Positions 23,606 to 29,608 of a stretch of 29,608 nt of DNA are shown here, piece after piece (the stretch's first letter is position 1; each line of letters opens with the position of its first letter). A program made the translations under genes and the position numbers. The DNA lies in assembly GCA_964470865.1 (NCBI GenBank), contig CAYYFR010000058.1:1-29608 (forward strand), read 5' to 3'. This DNA comes from JAEUOS01 sp964470865. Its GTDB lineage: Bacteria > Pseudomonadota > Gammaproteobacteria > Burkholderiales > JAEUOS01. Under the pieces are notes generated by a model that was given only the letters and a program-made list of their open reading frames with translations, ran no database searches and had not been told where the DNA came from.

Positions 23606-23624
23606 AGTATGCACGAAATATACT
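23606..23624. promoter_or_regulatory. Operator-like dyad AGTAT-N9-ATACT in the divergent region dctM/racemase
   Basis: Half-sites AGTAT (23606-23610) and ATACT (23620-23624) have the same spacing as at 20465-20483, with 14 of 20 aligned bases identical. On the plus strand the distal half forms TATACT (23619-23624), a -10 candidate for the racemase operon. On the minus strand TACTAT (23609-23604) is a -10 candidate for dctM. One bound dimer could control both directions. Confidence 0.6.
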
Positions 23625-23662
23625 TGTTCCGCGAAACGGTTTGCCGGCCGCGAAAGTTTCGA

Positions 23663-23695
23663 GCGGCGCTTGTCGGGCGTGCGCAAGCGCGCCGC
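23663..23695 (+). repeat. Hairpin in the racemase 5' leader
   Basis: GCGGCGCTTG (23663-23672) pairs with CAAGCGCGCCGC (23684-23695) over 10 bp with a two-base bulge and an 11-base loop. It ends about 10 bases before the ribosome-binding site. A role in translation or mRNA stability is possible. Confidence 0.3.
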
Positions 23696-23719
23696 ACCTT
23701 GCCAAAAGGAGAGTCCGCA

Positions 23720-24493
23720 ATGCCTCGCATTCTGGTGATCAACCCGTTTGGCGGCACCGAATTTCACGGTCGCGCCAATCTCGAACGGATCAAGCGCCCC
23801 GACACGCAATTCGAGATGGTGAATATCGGCGACACCTACCCGCTGCGCAACAACCAGTGGCTGTACTTCAAATATGCCTGCACCGATCCGACCCTGGAAA
23901 AAGTGCTGTGGGCCGAGCGCAACGGCTATGACGGCGTATTCCTCTGCTGCCAGCTCGACATCGGCCTGTACGAGGCGCGCAGCCTGGTCGACATTCCCGT
24001 CACCGGCACGCTGGAGTCGGCCGCGCTGATGGCCTACACCATGGGCAAGCATTTCACGCTGCTTTCGGTGGATTACCAAAATGGCGAGATCCAGCGCGAC
24101 CTCCTGAGGGTCTACGGGCTGGAGCGCAATCTCGCCTCCATCATTCCGATTCACATCGACGCCAACGATCTCTATCCGGACCGCACCAGCGATTCGGCGG
24201 TGTTCGAGCGCGTGGTCGCCGCCGCCAAGACCGCGCGCGAGCGCGATGGCGCCGAAATGGTGATTCCCGGCTGCACCCTGTTCGGCTCGCTCCTGACGCA
24301 CCACAAGGATCGCCTGGAGCGCGAAGTCGGCATCCCATCGGTCGACGGCATGGTGGCGGGATTCAAGCTCGCCGAGATGCGCGCCGAATTGTTCCGCCAG
24401 GGTGCAATGGCCGCAGTGTCGCGCGCCGGATACTTCACCAAACCACCGAACGCCGACTGGAACACCTTGCGCAAGTCGCAAGGGCGCGAATAA
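23720..24493 (+). CDS. Asp/Glu/hydantoin racemase family protein (two-cysteine type)
   Basis: A 257-aa protein of the Asp/Glu/hydantoin racemase superfamily. The start MPRILVINPFGGTEFHGRAN resembles hydantoin and Asp/Glu racemases (strand 1 followed by an N-P motif). Both catalytic cysteine positions are filled: Cys76 or Cys77 in VFLCCQLDIGL and Cys185 in VIPGCTLFGSLL. It probably interconverts enantiomers of a hydantoin or amino acid, or acts as a related isomerase. AAGGAGAG (23706-23713) lies six bases before the ATG. It heads an operon with TRAP transporter 3 and an aminotransferase, next to hyuAB, which favours a hydantoin or amino-acid role. Confidence 0.87.
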   Translation: MPRILVINPFGGTEFHGRANLERIKRPDTQFEMVNIGDTYPLRNNQWLYFKYACTDPTLEKVLWAERNGYDGVFLCCQLDIGLYEARSLVDIPVTGTLESAALMAYTMGKHFTLLSVDYQNGEIQRDLLRVYGLERNLASIIPIHIDANDLYPDRTSDSAVFERVVAAAKTARERDGAEMVIPGCTLFGSLLTHHKDRLEREVGIPSVDGMVAGFKLAEMRAELFRQGAMAAVSRAGYFTKPPNADWNTLRKSQGRE

Positions 24494-24547
24494 TTCCGGC
24501 TACAGGCGTTGGTCCACCGCATTTCTCGACAGAGGTTGGAGGCGATC

Positions 24548-25543
24548 ATGAAAACAAATCTGCTGCGCAATCTGTGTGGTTTCGCCGTTGGCCTGGCACT
24601 GGCGGCCGGCGTTGCCGCGCAGACCACTTTGAAGCTCGGTCACATCCTGCCGCCCACTTCGCCCGAGCACCAGGCCTTCCTATTCATGGCCGACAAGGTC
24701 AAGGAGAAGTCGGGCGGCAGCGTGGTGCTGCAGGTGTTCCCTTCGTCGCAACTGGGTGCGGTCAACGTGATGCTCGAGAGCCTGCAGGCCGGGCAGCTCG
24801 ACATGATGGTCGAACTGCTCGAGTGGTACGGCAATTGGGACAAGCGCTTCGGCGTCTTCGGCCTGCCCTATGTATTCCGCGACCGCGAGCATCTGGCCAA
24901 GTTCCTCGCCACGCCGACCTTCAAGGAGATGCTGGCCGATCTGGAGAAGAGCCGCAACCTGGTCTACCTCAAGGAGCCGATCAACTGGTCGTTCATGTCG
25001 GACCGCACCTTGCTGGCGAAAAAGGCGATCAACACGCCGGCCGACATGAAAGGGGTGAAGCTGCGCATGTTCCAGGCGCGCGTGCCGGTGCTTTCCTGGC
25101 AGACACTGGGGGCGAACACCGTCATCATTCCCTGGGGCGAGGTCTACACCGCGCTCGCCACCGGCACGGTAGAGGCGGTCACCGCGCGGGTGGAAGCGCA
25201 CTACCAGATGAAACAGACCGAGGTGGCCAAGTTCATGACCGTCACCAAGGAGTTTTTCCAGGTCTACATTCCGGTGATGAGCAAGAAGACCGTCGACCGC
25301 CTGAGCCCGCAGCAAATGACGGCCATCCGCGACGCCGCCCGGGAATCCGGCGAGTATTTCACCAAACTCTCGGCGGAAGCCGCGCGCGAATTCCAGGCCA
25401 AGGTGCGCACCGAGCACGGCGTCACCATCCTGGAGCCGCCGCTCGGGCCATGGCAGCAGGCGATGCAGCCGGCCTATGTGAAGTTCGAGGAAGAAGGCAT
25501 CATTCCCAAAGGAATGATCAGGCAGATCATCGACCTCAAGTAG
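24548..25543 (+). CDS. dctP: TRAP transporter 3 solute-binding protein DctP
   Basis: A 331-aa periplasmic binding protein. The signal peptide (MKTNLLRNLCGFAVGLALAA, cleaved near VAAQ) is followed by LKLGHILPPTSPEHQAF and the motif FPSSQLGAVNVMLESLQAGQLDM. Arg173 in MKGVKLRMFQ is the conserved carboxylate-binding arginine, and PWGEVYTALATGTVEA is the standard late block. GGAGG (24538-24542) lies five bases before the ATG. It follows the racemase by 54 bases and precedes dctQ by 7. Compared with DctP 1 and 2, this one keeps the family motifs best. Confidence 0.94.
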   Translation: MKTNLLRNLCGFAVGLALAAGVAAQTTLKLGHILPPTSPEHQAFLFMADKVKEKSGGSVVLQVFPSSQLGAVNVMLESLQAGQLDMMVELLEWYGNWDKRFGVFGLPYVFRDREHLAKFLATPTFKEMLADLEKSRNLVYLKEPINWSFMSDRTLLAKKAINTPADMKGVKLRMFQARVPVLSWQTLGANTVIIPWGEVYTALATGTVEAVTARVEAHYQMKQTEVAKFMTVTKEFFQVYIPVMSKKTVDRLSPQQMTAIRDAARESGEYFTKLSAEAAREFQAKVRTEHGVTILEPPLGPWQQAMQPAYVKFEEEGIIPKGMIRQIIDLK

Positions 25544-25550
25544 CAGGTCG

Positions 25551-26060
25551 ATGCACAACGTTCGCCGCGCCCTGGCGGCATGGGGCATGGCCGAGATGTT
25601 CGTGGCCGCGGGCTGCCTGGTCGCGATCTCCTGTCTCAACGCGGCCGGCGTATTGATGCGTTACGGTTTCAATTCCTCGATCGTCTGGTCCGAAGAGATA
25701 TCGCTGCTCCTGCTCAACGTGATGGTGTTTCTGGGGGCCGCAGTGATGTACAAGGCGCGCGCCTATGTGGTCCTGGAATATTTTTTCCGCAAGTTTTCCG
25801 CCCCGCTGCAGCACTGGCTCACCCTCGCCACCTGGGCGCTCGCCTGCACGTTCGCCGCCATCACGGCGTTCTACGGCGCCTCCCTCTATCCACTCCAGAT
25901 CAATACGACCTCGTTCATTCTCGAGTTGCCGCGCTTCTACGCCACCATTCCCCTGATCATCGGTTGCGCCTCGATCGCCTGCGTCTCTGCCTTTTACCTC
26001 TGGCTTGAGTTGCGCCATCAGGAGGCAATCGCGATTCTGCCCGGGATCGAGTTGACCTGA
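25551..26060 (+). CDS. dctQ: TRAP transporter 3 small membrane subunit DctQ
   Basis: A 169-aa membrane protein with four hydrophobic stretches (about 12-35, 48-66, 88-108 and 128-150). It has the DctQ signature LMRYGFNSSIVWSEEISLLL followed by MYKARAYVVLEYF. It sits 7 bases after dctP. Its stop codon overlaps the dctM start by one base (TGATG at 26058-26062), so expression is coupled. The ribosome-binding site (CAGG) is weak. Confidence 0.9.
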   Translation: MHNVRRALAAWGMAEMFVAAGCLVAISCLNAAGVLMRYGFNSSIVWSEEISLLLLNVMVFLGAAVMYKARAYVVLEYFFRKFSAPLQHWLTLATWALACTFAAITAFYGASLYPLQINTTSFILELPRFYATIPLIIGCASIACVSAFYLWLELRHQEAIAILPGIELT

Positions 26061-27349
26061 TGGCCAGCCTGATCGTCTTTTCCACTTTTCTGGTCCTGTT
26101 CGCGCTGCGGGTGCCGGTTACGACCGCCATCGGGGTCGGCTGCGTTGCCGCGCTGCTTGCCGGCGGCGGCTCGCTGCAGGAGATTCCGCGCCACATGATG
26201 GGCGGAATCGAGTCGTTCATCCTGCTCGCGATCCCGTTTTTCGTGCTGGCGGGCAATCTGTTCAACGCCGGCGGCGCGACTGCGCGCCTGTTCTCATTCT
26301 GCGAGGTGGTATTCGGCCGCATTCCGGGCGGCTTGGCCCAGGTGAGCGTGGCGGCCAACGTGGTGTTCTCCGGCATGTCCGGCGCGGCCCTCGCAGACCT
26401 GGCCGGTCTGGGCACGATGACAGTGAAGGCAATGCGCGAGGCCGGCTATCGCGAGCGCTTCGCGGCCGCCGTGGCGCTGGCGTCCTCGGTGCTCGGCCCG
26501 ATCATCCCGCCTTCGATCATGTTCGTCATCTATGCCGCCTCCACCAGCACCTCGATCGGGCGCCTTTTCATGGCCGGAGTCGGGGCCGGCCTGGTGATCG
26601 CGCTGATCCTGATGGCGTATATCGCCATTGTCGTGCTGGCTGGATGGGAACCGTGCCCGCCAGCGCGCCGCCATACGCTAAAAGACGCGGCACGCCAGAC
26701 CTGGATGGCCTTGCCGGCGCTGCTGGCGCCGGTAGTGATCCTCGGTGCGATGCGCGCCGGCGCGGTCACGGCTACCGAGGCCGGCGTCCTGGCCGTGTTC
26801 TACGCCGTCGTGCTGGGCGCGATCTACCGCGGATTCACGCGCCACAATCTCAAGACCGCGCTGGTCAGCTCCACGGTGATGTCGGCCTCGATCCTCTACC
26901 TGATCGCCATTTCGGGCGTGATGGGACACATACTCACCGCCGACCGGGTGGCGCACGCCGCCGCCGAGGCGATGACCAGCATCACCACCAACCCGCTCGT
27001 CGGCATGCTGATCCTTAACGTTGCCATGCTGGTGATCGGTTGCGTGCTCGAAACCACGCCCGCCCTCCTCATCACCGCGCCGATCCTGACCCCGATCGCA
27101 GCCGCCTATGGTGTCGATCCGGTGCATTTCGGCATCATCATGTGCCTGAACCTGATCATCGGCATCGTTCATCCGCCGATGGGCATCGGGCTATTCGTGA
27201 TGTCCTCGGTGACCCGGGTCAGCATGGAAGAGATGACGCGCGCAACCCTGCCGTTCCTGATTCCGCTGCTGCTGTCGCTGCTGGTCATCACCTATGTGCC
27301 GGCGATCAGCATGTGGCTGCCGGACCTGGTATTCGGGAAAACGAAATGA
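26060..27349 (+). CDS. dctM: TRAP transporter 3 large membrane subunit DctM
   Basis: A 429-aa transport subunit with the full set of family blocks: LFALRVPVTTAIGVG at the start, AIPFFVLAGNLFNAGG, NVVFSGMSGAALADLAGLG, VLGPIIPPSIMFVIYA, GCVLETTPALLITAPIL and GIVHPPMGIGLFVMSS. In the last block His replaces the usual Thr before PP. It completes the third TRAP importer of the window. Its stop overlaps the start of the aminotransferase gene (ATGA at 27346-27349). Confidence 0.93.
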   Translation: MASLIVFSTFLVLFALRVPVTTAIGVGCVAALLAGGGSLQEIPRHMMGGIESFILLAIPFFVLAGNLFNAGGATARLFSFCEVVFGRIPGGLAQVSVAANVVFSGMSGAALADLAGLGTMTVKAMREAGYRERFAAAVALASSVLGPIIPPSIMFVIYAASTSTSIGRLFMAGVGAGLVIALILMAYIAIVVLAGWEPCPPARRHTLKDAARQTWMALPALLAPVVILGAMRAGAVTATEAGVLAVFYAVVLGAIYRGFTRHNLKTALVSSTVMSASILYLIAISGVMGHILTADRVAHAAAEAMTSITTNPLVGMLILNVAMLVIGCVLETTPALLITAPILTPIAAAYGVDPVHFGIIMCLNLIIGIVHPPMGIGLFVMSSVTRVSMEEMTRATLPFLIPLLLSLLVITYVPAISMWLPDLVFGKTK

Positions 27350-28545
27350 AACTGGCAAATCGCCTCGCGCGGGTCAAGCCCTCGCCTTCACTCGCCGCCG
27401 CCGCTCGCGCGGCGGCGTTGGCCGCGCAGGGCAAGGACATCATCAGCCTGACCACCGGCGAGCCCGATTTCGACACGCCACAGCATATCAAGGACGCCGC
27501 GGTGCGCGCGATCGGGCAAGGCATCACAAAGTACACCGCGGTGGAAGGCACGGCGGCGTTGCGCCAGGCCATCTGCGCCAAGTTCGAGCGCGAGAACTCG
27601 CTCGGCTATACGCCGGACCAGGTGATCGTGGGCGTGGGCGTCAAGCAGGTGATCTACAACGCGCTTTTGGCGACCATCGATCCTGGCGACGAGGTGATCA
27701 TTCCAGCACCCTACTGGGTTTCCTATCCCGACATGGTCGCACTCGCCGACGGCACGCCGGTATGCGTTCCCTGCGATCAAGCCGCCGGCTTCAAGCTGAC
27801 GCCGGCGCAACTCGAGGCGGCGATCACGCCGCGCACGCGCTGGCTGATCCTCAATTCACCGTCCAATCCCAGCGGCGCGACCTACTCCGCGGCGGAACTC
27901 GGTGCCTTGGCCGGGGTGCTCCTGCGCCATCCGCAGGTTTGGGTGATGGCCGACGACATCTACGAGCACCTGCGCTACGGCGCAGAGCGCTTCGCCACCA
28001 TCGCGCAGGTCGAGCCGGCGCTGATGGACCGCACGCTCACCATGAACGGCGTGTCGAAAGCGTATTGCATGACCGGCTGGCGCATCGGCTACGGCGCCGG
28101 ACCGCGCGAGCTGATCCGCGCCATGACGATGGTGCAGTCGCAAAGCATCACCAGCACGCCGTCGATGTGCCAGGCGGCGGCGGTCGAGGCACTGAACGGC
28201 CCGCAGGAGTTCATCGCCACACTGGTGGCACGGTTCAAGGAGCGGCGCGACGCCGCGGCGGGCATCTTGAGCCAGGCGCCGGGGCTCACCTGCCCGCTAC
28301 CCGACGGCGCCTTTTATCTGTATCCCTCCTGCGCCGCCTGGATCGGACGGCGCACCCCGGCCGGGGCCGTTCTGGCAAGCGACGGCGACGTCGTCGACTA
28401 TCTGGTCGACAGCGTGGGGGTCGCCGCGGTGCCGGGTGCGGCATTCGGCTTGTCACCGCATTTCCGCATCACCTACGCGATCGCCACCGAGCGGCTGCTC
28501 GAGGCATGCCGCAGAATTCGCATGGCCGGAGACCGATTGTCCTGA
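27346..28545 (+). CDS. Class I/II PLP-dependent aminotransferase (aspartate aminotransferase-like)
   Basis: A 399-aa fold-type I aminotransferase. PLP residues are visible: Asn174 in LNSPSNPSGA, Asp203/Asp204 and Tyr206 in MADDIYEHL, and Lys238 in NGVSKAYCMTGWRIGYG, which forms the Schiff base. Arg246 follows, and Arg374 in FRITYA binds the substrate carboxylate. The N-terminus (LARVKPSPSLAAAA) and the TTGEPDFDTP block match the I-gamma group of aspartate and aromatic aminotransferases. The ATG overlaps the dctM stop, so it is co-translated with TRAP 3. It probably transfers the amino group of the imported or released amino acid to 2-oxoglutarate. Substrate preference is not readable. Confidence 0.93.
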   Translation: MKLANRLARVKPSPSLAAAARAAALAAQGKDIISLTTGEPDFDTPQHIKDAAVRAIGQGITKYTAVEGTAALRQAICAKFERENSLGYTPDQVIVGVGVKQVIYNALLATIDPGDEVIIPAPYWVSYPDMVALADGTPVCVPCDQAAGFKLTPAQLEAAITPRTRWLILNSPSNPSGATYSAAELGALAGVLLRHPQVWVMADDIYEHLRYGAERFATIAQVEPALMDRTLTMNGVSKAYCMTGWRIGYGAGPRELIRAMTMVQSQSITSTPSMCQAAAVEALNGPQEFIATLVARFKERRDAAAGILSQAPGLTCPLPDGAFYLYPSCAAWIGRRTPAGAVLASDGDVVDYLVDSVGVAAVPGAAFGLSPHFRITYAIATERLLEACRRIRMAGDRLS

Positions 28546-28616
28546 GAGCCGTAGCCGATTCCGGACAGCGATCGCAAGACTGCCTGCGCTGCGGCTCGCC
28601 CGTCGCGTGAAATCAT

Positions 28617-29201
28617 GCCTGCACTCTCGCGGGTGTAGTCCTCGATGATGGCCAGCAGGGCCGCATCGTCGATCGCACATTTTCCGGCATCCAGTCCGGT
28701 GGCCTCCAGTTTCCGCGCCACCAGGTAGCGGCGCGCGATCTGCTGCTTCTCCTGCGCGGTATAGCCGGGCAGCTGGATGATCTCCATGCGGTCGCGCAGC
28801 GGGCCCGGCATGGTGTCGAGCACGTTGGCGGTGCAAACGAACATCACCCCCGACAGATTGAGGGGCACACCCAGGTAGTTGTCGCGGAAAGTCGCGTTCT
28901 GCTCGAGGTCGAGCACCTCGAGCAAGGCTGCGGCCGGGTCGCCGTGGTAGCCACCCGCACCGAGCTTGTCGATCTCGTCCAACATCATCACGCAGTTGCG
29001 TGCACCGACCTTGCGCAGGTTCTGGATGATGGCGCCCGGCAAGGCGCCGATGTAAGTGCGGCGATGGCCGCGCATCTCGGCCTCGTCGTGTACCCCGCCC
29101 AGGCTCACCCGCACGAACTTGCGCCCGGCGGCCTTGGAGATGCTTTGGCCGAGCGAGGTCTTGCCCACGCCGGGCGGGCCGCTAAAGCACAGGATCGGGC
29201 T
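28617..29201 (-). pseudogene. lon: Lon protease ATPase-domain fragment
   Basis: About 195 residues of the Lon AAA+ module are conserved. Walker A is in CFSGPPGVGKTSLGQS, then GGVHDEAEMRGHRRTYIGALPG, Walker B in CVMMLDEIDKLG, LEVLDLEQNATFRDNYLGVP, and TANVLDTMPGPLRDRMEII. It stops abruptly after IIEDYTRESAG, where intact Lon continues toward the proteolytic domain. The N-terminal substrate domain is missing before SPILCF, and the proteolytic Ser-Lys domain is missing too. Sequence on both sides is unrelated. It is a fragment displaced by rearrangement, probably together with the transposase remnant next to it. Confidence 0.8.
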
Positions 29202-29258
29202 CGCCGCCGCTTTCCGCTTCGCTTTGCCTTCGATCTGCGGACTCTCTTGTCCGGCACC

Positions 29259-29483
29259 ATGATCTTCCTGCGCCGCAGTAATGAGCGTGGCGAGGTTAAT
29301 TTGCTCGGACGCACCTTCCCGGTTGCTGAGCAGTGGCTGCATCGCCTGGTGCGTTGTGAAGTCGACTTTACCCATGAGCAACTCCGCTTCCATGCCCTGC
29401 GTCGCCGCGAGCCTGACGACCAACCGCTCCTTTGCAAACTTCCTTATCCTCGTCCGCATAAACTCTTCAAAGGCCTTTCATGA
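29259..29483 (+). pseudogene. Transposase (integrase-type) C-terminal remnant
   Basis: The plus frame reads NERGEVNLLGRTFPVAEQWL and then HRLVRCEVDF, RFHALRRREPDDQPLL and a final FKGLS before the stop at 29481-29483. This resembles the C-terminal tail of DDE/integrase-core transposases of IS481-like type (GEV-LLG-F-V...HRLVR-EVD...FYALRRR-P). The catalytic DDE core is absent. It adjoins the Lon fragment upstream and the repeat array downstream. Family assignment is from memory of the motif and should be checked. Confidence 0.6.
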
Positions 29484-29484
29484 C

Positions 29485-29550
29485 TGTCCAACTAACGCTG
29501 AGACTTTGTCACACCAGTGTCAAAAAAGTGTCCAACTAACGCTGAGACTT
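29485..29550. repeat. Two 22-base direct repeats with 22-base spacer (IS-end-like)
   Basis: The same 22 bases, beginning TGTCCAACTAACG, occur at 29485-29506 and 29529-29550, so the period is 44. The first copy starts one base after the transposase stop. The spacer contains TGTCA twice. Multiple terminal repeats starting with TG are known from insertion-sequence ends (for example IS21-like elements). The orientation looks like a left end, so it may belong to another, cut-off element and not to the transposase remnant before it. Confidence 0.5.
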
Positions 29551-29572
29551 GCTCCTTTATGTTTCATCTACG

Positions 29573-29585
29573 CGGCCACTGGCCG
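29573..29585. repeat. Short inverted repeat CGGCCA-C-TGGCCG
   Basis: Six-base arms around one base, 22 bases after the direct repeats. No gene is seen from 29551 to the window end; this stretch may be the inner part of an insertion sequence or flanking DNA. Confidence 0.3.
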
Positions 29586-29608
29586 GAACTGGGGCGCACC
29601 GCGGACGG

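Noticed and set aside
21732..23720. Fusion of dctQ with a 480-residue upstream extension
   Set aside because: The extension is an out-of-frame reading of dctM; dctQ starts at 22268 with an ATGA overlap.
28473..29459. A 328-aa Lon-like gene
   Set aside because: Only the central 195 residues are Lon; both ends are antisense or junction sequence, so it is annotated as a fragment.
29485..29550. CRISPR-like repeat-spacer-repeat (22-22-22)
   Set aside because: Only two copies, repeats shorter than usual, no cas genes, and the array directly follows a transposase stop; IS-end repeats are more likely.

Overview
GC-rich bacterial DNA, most likely from a betaproteobacterium. The basis for that guess is a Bug/TctC-type solute-binding protein, three DctP/DctQ/DctM TRAP transporters, a FadR-type GntR regulator and the codon use; there is no rRNA or marker gene to confirm it. 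The window is a draft scaffold: a run of 100 N (7942-8041) is flanked by an identical 55-base sequence, which looks like an unresolved contig overlap.

Layout. (a) 1-733, minus: partial family-3 solute-binding protein. (b) 1292-6188, plus: TRAP transporter 1 (dctP-dctQ-dctM), an alpha/beta hydrolase-fold protein with His at the nucleophile position, and an Asp/Glu/hydantoin racemase-like protein. A promoter and a palindrome precede dctP, and two strong hairpins lie between dctP and dctQ. (c) 6222-7907: a divergent pair, a zinc-type quinone/alcohol dehydrogenase (minus) and a MaoC-like dehydratase (plus). (d) 8149-10718: an enoyl-CoA hydratase remnant, an MFS carrier and a Bug-type binding protein. 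(e) 10815-14187: a DNA-repair group, namely a ligase-associated metallo-beta-lactamase exonuclease, an unrecognised 166-aa protein and an ATP-dependent DNA ligase. (f) 14299-14748: abutting remnants of a methyltransferase and a 2-oxoglutarate oxygenase. (g) 14780-28545: a catabolic island. It holds a GntR/FadR regulator, a minus-strand hyuA-hyuB-FAD oxidase operon, a small ORF, minus-strand TRAP transporter 2 (order M-Q-P), and a plus-strand operon of racemase, TRAP transporter 3 (P-Q-M) and a class I aminotransferase. (h) 28617-29608: a Lon ATPase fragment, a transposase C-terminus and an IS-end-like repeat array.

How the genes may work together. In the island, the same dyad (AGTAT-N9-ATACT) lies in front of hyuA and in the divergent region between TRAP 2 and the racemase/TRAP 3/aminotransferase operon. 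I infer one regulon, probably controlled by the GntR protein at 14780. Its likely role is uptake of acidic or cyclic-amide compounds, racemisation, ATP-dependent ring opening by HyuAB, then oxidation or transamination of the amino acid released. The substrate cannot be read from sequence. This regulon-like island is the most interesting candidate system in the window; its gene families are known, but I do not know this arrangement as a described pathway.
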